Assembly: GCA_012840465.1 (NCBI GenBank)
Contig: DULJ01000046.1
Location: 1-64,000 of the forward strand
Source of the DNA: Caryophanales bacterium
Lineage (GTDB): Bacteria > Bacillota > Bacilli > Bacillales > Bacillaceae_J
DNA: 64,000 nt
Reading direction: 5' to 3'
Shown here in pieces: positions 9,360 through 17,911 of this stretch. Position 1 is the first letter of the stretch. Each line of letters opens with the position of its first letter. The position numbers and the translations under genes are program-made. The notes under the pieces were generated by a model. The model was not told the DNA's origin, did no database searches, and saw only the letters and a program-made list of their open reading frames with translations.

Positions 9360-9505
9360 ACGGTGAGGTGAGTGGGCTGCTCCAATTGTGGAGTGACCGC
9401 ATTTTTATATGTGTAGATTGCCTTTCCAAGCGCAAATAAGTGTGACTTCGAGCACGCAGACTTATCTTTGTATAAACATTACTCGTTTATTGCTGGGCAA
9501 TCATT
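9360..9505 (+). ncRNA. Candidate bridge RNA of the IS110 element
   Basis: About 270 noncoding bases precede the IS110 transposase frame. They contain a CTCCA/TGGAG hairpin at 9379-9392. A larger domain is closed by GATTGCC (9416-9422) with GGCAATC (9496-9502). It encloses ATAAGT-GTG/CAC-ACTTAT. IS110-group elements are known to encode a structured bridge RNA in the noncoding left end that guides the recombinase to target and donor. The folding here is by eye, and the element ends are not defined. Confidence 0.4.
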
Positions 9506-9547
9506 CAATGTTGTCTTCCCTATAATTCTATTAAAGAAGTTTTCCCT

Positions 9548-10793
9548 ATGGCTTTAAAAATTGTTTATCCCATTTGCTGTGGAATTGATGTCCACAAAAC
9601 CTTTGTTGTTGCCTGTATTGCTTCAACCAACGACAAAGGGGTTACTACTTACAAACGTCATCGCTTTTCTACCTACACTAAAGGGTTGATAGAGCTGTCA
9701 CAATTGCTTTGTGAAAATAACTGTAAGGATGTTTGTATGGAATCTACCGGGAAATACTGGAGTCCTGTGTTCAATGTACTTGAAGATTCATGTAACATCG
9801 CTCTTGCACATCCTAAATACGTCAAAGCTATCCATGGCAAAAAAACTGACAAAAAAGATGCCAAATGGATTGCCGACTTATTTAAGCATGACCTAGTAGC
9901 CGGAAGCTTTATTCCTCCACTTGAGATCAGGCAACTTCGTGACCTTATGCGTTATCGCTTCAAACTAACTAATTTTATGTCGAGTGAGAAGAATCGTCTT
10001 CAAAACAGTTTAACCGTGTCTAATATTCAACTTGGAAATATTGTCTCGGATACCTTAGGCAAAAGCTCTATGAACATTATTAAAAAGCTACTTGAAGATC
10101 CATTAGACACCTCGTTTGATCTAGAACCTTTAATTCATGGCTCCATGAAACATAAGCTTCCTGAATTAGAGCTCGCTATTGATGGATACATCACTCCTGA
10201 ACAGGCTGAAAAATTAAAGGTTATTAAACAACATTATGAGGACCACGGGTCCCGTAAGGCTGATCTTGAAAAAAATACTTTCTCTTTCAGAGTCCTACAC
10301 AGAAGAAATCAATCTAATCTTAACTGTTCCGTCTTTTAAGAACATCTTTTCCGCCATTGCCGTGGTTTCCGAAATTGGTGTTAATATGGACGTGTTTCTG
10401 ACATCTAAGCATTTATGCTCCTGGGCAGGACTTACACCCACAAATAACGAGAGTGCCAGCAAGAAAAAGTCAGTAAGAATTTCGAAAGCTGGTTGCTACA
10501 TAAAACCACTTTTAGTACAATGTGCTACTTCGGTGGTTAAAAGTGAAAAACATCCCGAAATTCGAAACCGTTACTTAAAACTCAAAAAACGCCGTGGTCA
10601 CAAACGAGCTATTATTGCAATTGCGCGAATGCTTTTAACAGCTATCTACAATATTCTCAAAAAGAAAGAAGCATATAACGCTGAATTATATATAAAATCA
10701 AATGTTCTTCCAGCAACCCGTGAAATCACGGTAGAACAAGCGATTTTACTAGCCAAAAACCATGGTTATCGTGTGCTATATATACGGAACTAA
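9548..10793 (+). pseudogene. IS110-family transposase, frameshifted
   Basis: The first 792 bases encode the N-terminal RuvC-like DEDD domain (CCGIDVHKTFVVA, CMESTGKYW, KTDKKDAKWIADL) and much of the middle. The C-terminal transposase domain continues in the next frame from about 10275 (KKILSLSESYTEEINLI...) with the CSWAGLTP...GCYIKPLLVQ motif, ending at 10793. The break is at a run of seven A residues near 10270-10277 (CTTGAAAAAAATAC). Joined, the protein would be about 410 residues, the normal IS110 size. Family members are usually a single frame, so this is probably inactivated, unless slippage at the A-run rescues it or it is a sequencing error. Confidence 0.85.
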
Positions 10794-10954
10794 ATAATTT
10801 GGTTTAGTAATGACTATCTAGAATGACGACAATTTTCTACAAAACCTACACGCAATCTATCTACAATCAACGAAGTTTGTCGAACATCATAGTTGGTTAT
10901 TTATTGATCATTTCATTCCTTGAAATCCGTCTAAAGGCGTTATTGAACCAACAG

Positions 10955-11506
10955 TTACAGCTTAAGACATAGACGATTAACAATCTTCATAGAATCTTTA
11001 TTGATTTGTGTAATGAGTGTCTGGACGGCAATTCCAATTTCCTCCACCGCCTTGTAAAACACATTATAAATAATCGACTTTTTTAACCATCCCCACAGTC
11101 CTTCAATTAGGTTTAATTCAGGGCTATACGGTGGAAGAAAAACAAGTTGCAGATGATCTTTATGAGTTTCGAGAAAAGGTTGAATCAGTTTCGCATGGTG
11201 GATTCTAGCATTATCAAGTATCATTACAATCTTCTCACCTTGGTATTTGACTATAACTTTTTCAAGAAAAGATAGGAAAACTTGAGCATCATAGCGTTCT
11301 TCTTCAGTGACAAACACTTCGCCCGTTTCGTAATCGAGGGTACCAACTAATTTAACCCCATGATGTTTTCCGTAAGTAGGTATCACTTTTTGTTGTCCTT
11401 TAGGAAACCATGTATGCGCTAAAGCTTGATAGTCCCGGATCATGGATTCATCTTGAAATAGGATTCGATCAATTTCGTCATTCATCATTTTTTTTAATCG
11501 TTTCAA
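10955..11506 (-). CDS. IS630-family transposase, second frame (DDE domain)
   Basis: Carries the catalytic DDE residues: ILFQDES, MILDNARIHH and SPELNLIEGLWGWLKK, as expected for the IS630/Tc1-mariner superfamily. It has no normal ribosome site of its own. The frame overlaps the end of the upstream frame (11478-12005) around an A8 run at about 11489-11496 on the minus strand, so it is probably made as a fusion by frameshifting or transcriptional slippage. Together the two frames span about 1.05 kb, a normal IS630 size. The terminal inverted repeats were not resolved. Confidence 0.88.
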   Translation of the reverse strand: MKRLKKMMNDEIDRILFQDESMIRDYQALAHTWFPKGQQKVIPTYGKHHGVKLVGTLDYETGEVFVTEEERYDAQVFLSFLEKVIVKYQGEKIVMILDNARIHHAKLIQPFLETHKDHLQLVFLPPYSPELNLIEGLWGWLKKSIIYNVFYKAVEEIGIAVQTLITQINKDSMKIVNRLCLKL

Positions 11507-12005
11507 ATTCTTGTTTGAACGCTTCCTGTTTCTCAGGATCAGCTTTGGCTAAGGTATATGTTGGTTTTGTGTAACTAAACCCCAAACGAGTCAAAAGTTT
11601 CCTTACACCCCGGTCCGTATAATCAATGTCAAATGATTGTTTTATCCAATCGCGAACAAGAAATGAAGTCCAGTTCATTTCTGCAGGGAATCCGACATCG
11701 GCTGGCTTTTTCTCAACCATCAACTGGTAAAGTTCCTGTTCTTGTTCTTCTGTTAGTTGACACGGGCGTCCGGGAGATTGTCCGGGAACTAATCCCTCTA
11801 AACCTTTGGTCTTATAGGCCCGCATATAGTTGCATACAGTTTGCTCAGTACATCCTAAAAGGTCAGCGATTTCTGCATAAGTCCGTCCTTTTAAATGCAT
11901 AAGGATAGCCTGATAACGTTTAAACATCCGTAGGTCCCTTAAACCGTGCATACAAGCCTTAACTTCTTGAATTGAATCTTGGTTTTCATTTTCAAGGATT
12001 TTCAT
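11478..12005 (-). CDS. IS630-family transposase, first frame (helix-turn-helix domain)
   Basis: 175 residues with tandem helix-turn-helix regions (RTYAEIADLLGCTEQTVCNYMRAY; DYTDRGVRKLLTRLGFSY) and the GLVPGQSPGRP linker typical of IS630 N-terminal halves. It ends KKNDE at a TGA just after a run of eight A residues. The DDE half lies in the +1 frame relative to this one. Located inside the inverted-repeat-bounded segment, next to the IS110 copy. Confidence 0.88.
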   Translation of the reverse strand: MKILENENQDSIQEVKACMHGLRDLRMFKRYQAILMHLKGRTYAEIADLLGCTEQTVCNYMRAYKTKGLEGLVPGQSPGRPCQLTEEQEQELYQLMVEKKPADVGFPAEMNWTSFLVRDWIKQSFDIDYTDRGVRKLLTRLGFSYTKPTYTLAKADPEKQEAFKQEFETIKKNDE

Positions 12006-12009
12006 TATA

Positions 12010-12250
12010 TATCCGCCTTCCCATAGGTTTTATTTACCTATAAGAATTGGACAAATTTTCTTAAAATCCTTTAATTCCATTTATATAGAAGCATCTTGAC
12101 CAACCCTTAATCAATACTTTTTAAAAAATCACCAATCGGTGGTTTATTTGTCATGCCCTTTTTCTTGGAATAGTGGTCGCACTAGTTATTTCAGACTTAC
12201 ATTCCTCCTAATTATAATTTTTTCTCTGCCCTTTCATCCCCTGATATTTT
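12010..12250. other. Noncoding stretch beside IS630, possible remnant of a lost gene start
   Basis: Read on the minus strand, inward from the right inverted-repeat arm, a good AGGAGG at about 12205-12210 is followed at once by ATG TAA and then by short interrupted frames. This looks like the eroded 5' end of a gene facing inward, mirroring the YbfG-like gene at the left arm, with IS630 behind it. No protein can be recognised. Confidence 0.3.
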
Positions 12251-12396
12251 CCATTTCTCACCTTCTTATTTTGAAATATATTTTATTAAGTCTTTAAAAG
12301 AGATCTCTTACATATAATGTTAATATATTTTTCTCGATAATAAAACGAAAAGAAATTGCGGAAATCCGCAATTTCTTTTCGTTACTTTTTCGGTGT
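12251..12396. repeat. Right arm of the ~145-bp inverted repeat pair
   Basis: The reverse complement matches 5612-5757 throughout: CACCGAAAAA, the hairpin with TTGCGG/CCGCAA between A- and T-runs (about 12343-12382), ATTATATG, the palindrome AAGAGATCTCTT (12298-12309) and AAGAAGGTGA. Length is equal to the left arm. It lies about 90 bp beyond the 3' end of the penicillin-binding protein gene and can act as its terminator. Confidence 0.75.
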
Positions 12397-12487
12397 TATT
12401 TCGGTAAACTACTCTTCACCCTTTATTTTAAAGATTTTATTAGACAGCTTTTTTCTTACTCTTATTCAGTAGTTACGTCTATATTTC

Positions 12488-14575
12488 TTATTGATTTTTT
12501 TCTTGGGATACATCTTGCACTTTTGACGGGGTCGCTTCCGACTTTTTCAATTCAAAATAAGCATCCATTATACGACGGCCAATATACTTATTAACCGGAT
12601 GTTTATCAGAGCTTACCCAAGGGACAACAACCGAGAAAGCTACCTCCGGATTATCAAATGGGGCATAGCCAACAAGGCTTAAGTTGTATGTTTTTGTACC
12701 AGAATAATCTCGTTTTGGACCGTTATATTGACTTTGGGCTGTTCCAGTTTTACCCGCAGGTTTATACGGCGCATTTCCAAAATAAGTATAGGCGGTACCG
12801 CCGGACTCTTGGTATACCTGGCGGAAACCCTCCTGTACACGTTTTACATGTTTTTCATCCATGTCAAGCTTATTTAATACTTGTGGTTTAAATTCGTATT
12901 GCACATTGCCCATCTCGGTGTCACTAGTTGGCTTTCTGATTTCCTTCACAATGATCGGCTTCATTCTATAACCACCGTTTGCAATTGTTGACACATATTG
13001 CGCCATTTGTAGTGGTGTATAGGAATCATACTGTCCAATGCTCATAAACAGCAACAATCCTGGTCTGGTATCTTTTCCTGTATAACCTGTCGCTTCATTT
13101 GGTAAATCAATTCCTGTTTTTACTCCTAAGCCAAATTGACTAAAATAATAGCGCATCATATCAAAATATTTCGGTTGAATATTTAATGGTTCTCCAGGGC
13201 GGTAGACAGCATTAGCCATATTAATCGTAGTTTTGAACATATAAACGTTTGAAGATTTTTTTAAGGCTGTTAAATCATTGATGGAACCCATTCTTGTATA
13301 AGATCCTGTTAATTTCGTATCCTTAATTTGAAGCGGTTCATCATAAAACACAGTTCCCGGCTTAATCGCCCCTGTTTGGTAACCCGTTAGGATAGTTGCC
13401 CCCTTTACAGAAGAGCCCATTTCATATTGACTCGTCATCGTTCCGATTGCAAAATCTTGGACTTCGAGCTTGCCATTATTCGTTACAAGCTGCTTACCCG
13501 CTAACGATAAAATCTCACCTGTTTTCGGATTCATCATGACAACGAATGCCCGGTCCATTAAATAGTTCCCAACCGTCCTTTTTGCTTTCATTAATTCTTC
13601 TTCAATAATTTGTTCAACCTTCTTTTGAAGCTCCATATCAAGGGTCAAAATAAGATCTTGACCGCGTTCACCCTCGGACACTACTTCTGTATCAAGGATA
13701 TTGCCGCTTTTATCTTTAATAAATTTTACTTTTTCTTTACTGCCTCTTAAAACATCCTCATATTGTTGTTCAATATAACTTGCCCCGATTCTATCATTCC
13801 GGCTGTAATCCCGTGCCAAATAATAGTCCATTTTTTCTGCTGGGAGGCCTTGGGTTACATTTCCTAAAATGGTTTGAAAGGTCGTGCCGTAATTATATTT
13901 CCGATCCCAATTTGTCATAATATCGATCCCTGGAAGTTCACTTAAATGCTCACTGACAACCGCAAATTCCTCTTGGGAAACATGATCTTTGACAATATTT
14001 AAGGTTAAGTCATAGCCACGGTCTAATTCCCGTTTGATTTTGAAAACCTCTAGTTCCTCCGGAGTAAAAACGGAGATATCCGCTTTTGTTATCCGCTTGA
14101 GCTGTAATTTATACAGTTCATTATCCTTAAGCTCCTTAAATTCCTCCTCGGTATATTTTTCTTTTGCTTTTTCCGGGAATTTAATAAGCCAATAATCCTT
14201 TAAATCACGTTCATCTTTTTCCGAAATATCAGTGATAGGTATTTCAATATATTTTGCTAATTGAGTCGCTACGTCTAATCTTTCTTCATGTGAAGTACCC
14301 GGCATACGGGAATATACAATCGCATTGACCGGCTCATTATCAACAATCGTTCTCCACTTGCTGTCATATATTTTCCCACGGGGAACGGGATTTTCAACGA
14401 TGATGTTTTCCGTTCTTTCCAGCTCTTTTTTATATTCTTCCCCATTAACAATTTGAACGACTCCAAGTCTCAAAATAACAATCGAAAACAGGATAAAAAC
14501 TAAGAAAAATAAAAAGTTCAAACGGAACGGGATATGAGATTTCTTTTTCTTTTTTGGATTATCATGATTCATCAT
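12488..14575 (-). CDS. pbpA: Class B penicillin-binding protein (PBP2A/PbpH type transpeptidase)
   Basis: Monofunctional D,D-transpeptidase for cell-wall elongation, membrane-anchored with the catalytic domain outside. One N-terminal transmembrane helix (about residues 19-42), a dimerisation/pedestal region containing [10 protein letters not shown], then the penicillin-binding domain: S388-S-V-K (SxxK), SSN near 448 and KTGTAQ near 617. The 695-residue length fits PbpA/PbpH of B. subtilis (roughly 700-715), which is where the symbol comes from. PbpH is an equal alternative. AAGGA lies 9 nt before the ATG. In B. subtilis pbpA lies elsewhere (near sodA), so its place between fur and glyQS is a rearrangement. 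Confidence 0.85.
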   Translation of the reverse strand: MMNHDNPKKKKKSHIPFRLNFLFFLVFILFSIVILRLGVVQIVNGEEYKKELERTENIIVENPVPRGKIYDSKWRTIVDNEPVNAIVYSRMPGTSHEERLDVATQLAKYIEIPITDISEKDERDLKDYWLIKFPEKAKEKYTEEEFKELKDNELYKLQLKRITKADISVFTPEELEVFKIKRELDRGYDLTLNIVKDHVSQEEFAVVSEHLSELPGIDIMTNWDRKYNYGTTFQTILGNVTQGLPAEKMDYYLARDYSRNDRIGASYIEQQYEDVLRGSKEKVKFIKDKSGNILDTEVVSEGERGQDLILTLDMELQKKVEQIIEEELMKAKRTVGNYLMDRAFVVMMNPKTGEILSLAGKQLVTNNGKLEVQDFAIGTMTSQYEMGSSVKGATILTGYQTGAIKPGTVFYDEPLQIKDTKLTGSYTRMGSINDLTALKKSSNVYMFKTTINMANAVYRPGEPLNIQPKYFDMMRYYFSQFGLGVKTGIDLPNEATGYTGKDTRPGLLLFMSIGQYDSYTPLQMAQYVSTIANGGYRMKPIIVKEIRKPTSDTEMGNVQYEFKPQVLNKLDMDEKHVKRVQEGFRQVYQESGGTAYTYFGNAPYKPAGKTGTAQSQYNGPKRDYSGTKTYNLSLVGYAPFDNPEVAFSVVVPWVSSDKHPVNKYIGRRIMDAYFELKKSEATPSKVQDVSQEKNQ

Positions 14576-14680
14576 TTATTGTCATCCTTATCTTTTCTTG
14601 CCTTTTACGTACAATTATACATTATACCACGGAATCTTGAAAAAACATGTATCACCGGGAACTGTATTAATAATAGCAAA

Positions 14681-14717
14681 AAAATAACCTGCCTTCTATT
14701 CAAAGGCAAGGTTTTTG
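14681..14717 (-). terminator. Terminator overlapping the fur stop codon
   Basis: AACCTTGCCTT ... AAGGCAGGTT followed by a T-run on the minus strand. The proximal arm overlaps the last fur codons. Confidence 0.75.
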
Positions 14718-15184
14718 TATTTTTCTTTCGCTTCTTTTCCATGGCAACGATGACATACACCATGAAAAGTAAGACGGTGGTCTTTGATTTTAAAATTCCA
14801 ATCTTTTTCAATTATTTTTTCAACTTCACCTAATAAATCCTCTTGAACTTCATCCACAGCACCGCATTCCATACATACTAAGTGATGGTGAAAATGGGCA
14901 GCCCCCTCTTTTCGTAAATCATAGCGGGCAACTCCGTCTCCAAAATTAATTTTATCCACTATTTTTAATTCTGTTAGTAACTCCAACGTACGATATACTG
15001 TCGCTAACCCTATTTCAGGATATTTTTCTTTCACGAGGAGGTAAACATCTTCAGCACTCAGATGATCTTCTTCATGCTCCAATAAGACCCGAACGGTTGC
15101 TTCACGTTGCGGTGTCAATTTATAACTTTGAGAATGTAGCTGTTTTTTTATTCTTTCTATTCGTTTTTCCATAGAAGATTCCAT
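14696..15184 (-). CDS. fur: Ferric uptake regulator Fur
   Basis: Iron-sensing repressor of iron uptake genes, a cytosolic dimer. Winged-helix N-terminal domain (LTPQREATVRVLLEHEEDHLSAEDVY) and C-terminal metal/dimer domain (HFHHHLVCMECG, CHRCHG structural zinc). It resembles B. subtilis Fur closely. The frame opens at 15208, but GGAGGGG lies 8 nt from the ATG at 15184 (MESSMEKRIERIKKQL), which gives 162 residues, slightly longer than the 149 of B. subtilis because of a tail GKEAKEKYKNLAFE. In B. subtilis it neighbours spoIIM and yqzK. Here only spoIIM remains adjacent. It has its own promoter and a PerR-like box upstream. Confidence 0.96.
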   Translation of the reverse strand: MESSMEKRIERIKKQLHSQSYKLTPQREATVRVLLEHEEDHLSAEDVYLLVKEKYPEIGLATVYRTLELLTELKIVDKINFGDGVARYDLRKEGAAHFHHHLVCMECGAVDEVQEDLLGEVEKIIEKDWNFKIKDHRLTFHGVCHRCHGKEAKEKYKNLAFE

Positions 15185-15213
15185 AGAAGACCCCTCCCTC
15201 GTTCTCAATTACC

Positions 15214-15259
15214 ATTATAGTCGATATACGAAAAGAGTGTCAAATTAGAATTATACTAA
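15214..15259 (-). promoter_or_regulatory. fur promoter with PerR-box-like sequence
   Basis: SigA promoter TTGACA (15243-15238) and TATAAT (15219-15214) with an 18-bp spacer. Just upstream, 15245-15259 reads TTAGAATTATACTAA, close to the PerR consensus TTATAATNATTATAA with three mismatches. PerR control of fur is established in B. subtilis. Occupancy here is inferred. Confidence 0.6.
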
Positions 15260-15306
15260 ATTAAAAGGTTACATAATTTCCTTTATTAAAATCATTCTAA
15301 ATAGAT

Positions 15307-15948
15307 TTAATTATAAATGACATCAATCACATTTTTCATTAGAACCGGAGAAACATAAGCTTCAAAAGAGGAAGCTACACTGATGATTAATAAAATGCCG
15401 GCCATCACAAAGGAATACCGTACAAAATAAGGGAATATTGGTTCATTTACCTTTTTAACAAACTGCTTCCGGATCATCCTAATTGAAAAGGAAATGGCCG
15501 CCGTTGCGATAAAGATAAAACCTGGAACTAAAATTAAATTTTGCGGCATGACCGAAACAAAGGACAATAAAAATCCGTACCAGCCCATTTGATTCACTAA
15601 GAAGCCGACTGTAAAACCAACAACAATTCCTTTTAGAAACAGTAATATTAATATGATTGGCAAACCGATAATCGATAAGCCTAAAATCCACATTAACCCC
15701 ACATACTTGGCATAGTGAATAAAGCTTTGTTTAAACATTAATGAGGCATTGGCAAATTCACCCTGTGATACTTGTCCGAAGAAGCGACTTAAGTAGTAGT
15801 ATAAGTCCTCCTTTTGTGAATAACTTAAGCTGTTCACAATAATAGCCCCAAAAATGACTCCAATTAATAATAAAACAGTCGTAAATAAATAGATCGATGA
15901 GTTTTCTCGAAAATGATTCATAATGACTGATTTTAATGTGCGGTTCAT
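15307..15948 (-). CDS. spoIIM: Stage II sporulation protein M
   Basis: Part of the SpoIID-SpoIIM-SpoIIP machine that remodels peptidoglycan during forespore engulfment. SpoIIM is the mother-cell membrane scaffold. The ~213 residues have about five hydrophobic segments (IYLFTTVLLLIGVIFGAIIV, IIGLPIILILLFLKGIVVGF, AGILLIISVASSFEAYV) with short loops, and the length matches the family. The first in-frame ATG (15963) overlaps the ribosome site GAGGGGG, so the ATG at 15948 is chosen (MNRTLKSVIMNHF). It lies between endoQ and fur as in B. subtilis. Upstream is a SigE-like promoter. Confidence 0.94.
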   Translation of the reverse strand: MNRTLKSVIMNHFRENSSIYLFTTVLLLIGVIFGAIIVNSLSYSQKEDLYYYLSRFFGQVSQGEFANASLMFKQSFIHYAKYVGLMWILGLSIIGLPIILILLFLKGIVVGFTVGFLVNQMGWYGFLLSFVSVMPQNLILVPGFIFIATAAISFSIRMIRKQFVKKVNEPIFPYFVRYSFVMAGILLIISVASSFEAYVSPVLMKNVIDVIYN

Positions 15949-15988
15949 ATAAATCCCCCTCAAAAAACGATAGGTAAAGCTCTACTGT

Positions 15989-16016
15989 ATTCTATGAGGT
16001 TTTGGGAATTCTATGA
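15989..16016 (-). promoter_or_regulatory. Candidate SigE promoter of spoIIM
   Basis: On the minus strand TCATAGA (16016-16010) and CATAGAAT (15996-15989), 13 bp apart, resemble the mother-cell SigE consensus (KCATATT / CATACANT). spoIIM is SigE-dependent in B. subtilis. Confidence 0.45.
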
Positions 16017-16033
16017 CTCTATTTTTTTGGCAT

Positions 16034-17224
16034 TCATTTTATACTAATTTTCCCGTAGCGCCCACCGCCGCCGGCTGTTACTGATAACTCCCCTTTTCTT
16101 GCCTGTAAAATCATTTCTGCTATTACGGGGCTTACGATTTTTTGCAGTTCTTCTTTAGGAACAAAATGAATAATATTCATTTCCGTCCCGAAATGGTCAC
16201 GGAGTTTTTCTAATGTTTTCGGACCAAGCTTCGGGATGAAATCCAACGGGACCTGATGTATATAGGGCGGACGTTCTCCTACTTCCTCTATCAAATGTCC
16301 CACTTCTTTTTCCTGTACCGTTTTTAGTTCAAGTAAACGTTCGTATACTCCTTTTGTAACCCCTTTATGTCCACAGACTGGACAGCATTCCCGGTTGTGC
16401 TCTAATCGAGTCAGGCATTTCGCACATGTTGTTCGATGATATTTACCAAGCCTTGGGTCCAGACCGTAGTTCGCTAAAATTTTTCGATCCTGTTTATTCT
16501 CGAGAGCCAGCTTTAATTCAGTAAAAGTAGGGCGGTCCATTTGAATCGCCTGGTACTCTCTAGCGATTTTTCCTAGTGAATGGGCATCAGAATTTGATAA
16601 AAATGTAAAACGATGGAGTTCCGTTAATTGGTCGGCCATCTCAGTGTTGGAACTAAGTCCAAGTTCCACTGCATCTATTAACTTCGGATCTAATATTTCC
16701 GTGAGCGATACGTTTACACCTACACCATATAGACTTTTAAACGGCGTAAAAACATGGGCCGGAATAAACAGACCGCCCAACTGCTTGACTTTTTCTTGAA
16801 GATTCCGCCCTGTTTCATAGATGCGTTGTGTACTTAGTGTGATGTTCTTCATCCGCTCTTGTAACCAACCACTAAACGTCTCCATAATGGCTAATGTCGG
16901 GAAAAACGCCAACACATGAATGGGTCCATGGCACGTTTCATCATAAACTTCAATTTCCGAACCTAAAATTAAGGTCACATTTGAGAAACGTAGCCCACCG
17001 TCTTCTTCTTCCACTACTTTTCCTTCCTCTATTAAGTTCTTTAATTCCTGTAAAACCTCCGGAACATGACAATCAATCACTCCGATCATATCCATTCCTT
17101 TTATAAAAGAGGCCTCATATAAAATATTTTCAATTGTTAAGGACTTCGCCCCTGTAATTTTTACGGGACGTCCGGTTTTTGTGCGTCCAATATGGATATG
17201 AAGGTCTACAAAAAATTGGCTCAT
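16034..17224 (-). CDS. yqxK: Endonuclease Q (PHP-domain DNA repair nuclease)
   Basis: EndoQ family enzymes nick DNA 5' of deaminated bases (hypoxanthine, uracil). 396 residues. N-terminal PHP metallo-domain (FVDLHIHIGRT, DMIGVIDCHVPE, LGSEIEVY, FIPAHVFTPFKS, SNSDAHSLGKIARE), a four-cysteine zinc ribbon near residues 290-312 (CAKCLTRLEHNRECCPVCG), and a helix-hairpin-helix-like C-terminal part (FIPKLGPKTLEKLRDHFG). The start overlaps the nudF stop as ATGA, so the two genes are translationally coupled, as in B. subtilis (yqxK-nudF). The assignment rests on domain order and synteny. Confidence 0.88.
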   Translation of the reverse strand: MSQFFVDLHIHIGRTKTGRPVKITGAKSLTIENILYEASFIKGMDMIGVIDCHVPEVLQELKNLIEEGKVVEEEDGGLRFSNVTLILGSEIEVYDETCHGPIHVLAFFPTLAIMETFSGWLQERMKNITLSTQRIYETGRNLQEKVKQLGGLFIPAHVFTPFKSLYGVGVNVSLTEILDPKLIDAVELGLSSNTEMADQLTELHRFTFLSNSDAHSLGKIAREYQAIQMDRPTFTELKLALENKQDRKILANYGLDPRLGKYHRTTCAKCLTRLEHNRECCPVCGHKGVTKGVYERLLELKTVQEKEVGHLIEEVGERPPYIHQVPLDFIPKLGPKTLEKLRDHFGTEMNIIHFVPKEELQKIVSPVIAEMILQARKGELSVTAGGGGRYGKISIK

Positions 17225-17775
17225 AATAATCCCTGACTTTGCTTTAACTGTAAATATTGAACGGCATAAACAGTCTTAGCATCATATATTTTATTCTCTT
17301 CTATTAATTTCCCAGCCTCATCAAGTGAAACCTCTAGTAACTCCAAGAATTCATCATCATCCAAGCCGGCGGAATTTTCTAGTTTTTTTAACCGGTCTGT
17401 ATAGTAGACATGGACGATTTCATCTGCAAACCCCGGTGAAGTATAGAAAGATTGAATATGCTTAATAGAGTCCGACTTATAACCCGTTTCTTCCTCCAAT
17501 TCGCGCCCGACACAGTCCAAAGGCTTTTCTCCCGGCTCAAGTTTCCCCGCAGGAATTTCATAAATAATCATATCCAGCGGTTTTCGATATTGGCGAACTA
17601 ATAGAAGTTTTTTATCATCTGTTAACGCAATAATCGCAACAGCGCCTGGGTGCCTTACAATTTCTCGTTTACTTGTATGCCCGTTAGGGAGCTCGACCTC
17701 ATCCAAGCTCACTTTAATAATTTTCCCATTGTAAATTTCTTCCGATGATAATGTCTTTTCTCTTAAATGTTCCAT
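17221..17775 (-). CDS. nudF: ADP-ribose pyrophosphatase (Nudix)
   Basis: Hydrolyses ADP-ribose to AMP and ribose 5-phosphate. 184 residues with a full Nudix box (GKLEPGEKPLDCVGRELEEE, then TG) near residues 91-112 and the N-terminal strand-swap region KREIVRHPGAVAIIAL typical of dimeric ADP-ribose pyrophosphatases. AAGGAG lies 10 nt before the ATG. It is first in the nudF-yqxK pair. Confidence 0.95.
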   Translation of the reverse strand: MEHLREKTLSSEEIYNGKIIKVSLDEVELPNGHTSKREIVRHPGAVAIIALTDDKKLLLVRQYRKPLDMIIYEIPAGKLEPGEKPLDCVGRELEEETGYKSDSIKHIQSFYTSPGFADEIVHVYYTDRLKKLENSAGLDDDEFLELLEVSLDEAGKLIEENKIYDAKTVYAVQYLQLKQSQGLL

Positions 17776-17836
17776 ACTTTAACAACTCCTTGTTCTACTT
17801 CTCATCAATCTATCATAAAGTCTACCATAGCAAAAG

Positions 17837-17900
17837 AAAAGCCGAAGCACCCGCTTAGCGCACGACAGGACTGGAGCACAGCGACTGGAAACGTGAAAAG
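17837..17900. repeat. Dispersed repeat, family 2, short copy upstream of mciZ
   Basis: The reverse complement reads like the 3' part of the copy at 28746-28893 (GTCCTG...CGTGCGCT...CGGGTGCTTCGGCTTTTC). It lies between nudF and mciZ, so it falls in the mciZ leader if the promoter is upstream of it. Confidence 0.65.
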
Positions 17901-17911
17901 GAGACCTATTT

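Noticed and set aside
10797-10954. IS630 and IS110 terminal inverted repeats between the two elements
   Set aside because: Candidate stretches (for example GACAATTTTC) occur in direct rather than inverted orientation, so the ends could not be supported.
12100-12205. Short minus-strand frames near IS630 (MTNKPPIGDFLKSID; VRPLFQEKGHDK)
   Set aside because: Only 12-15 codons each with poor ribosome spacing; treated as possible debris, not genes.
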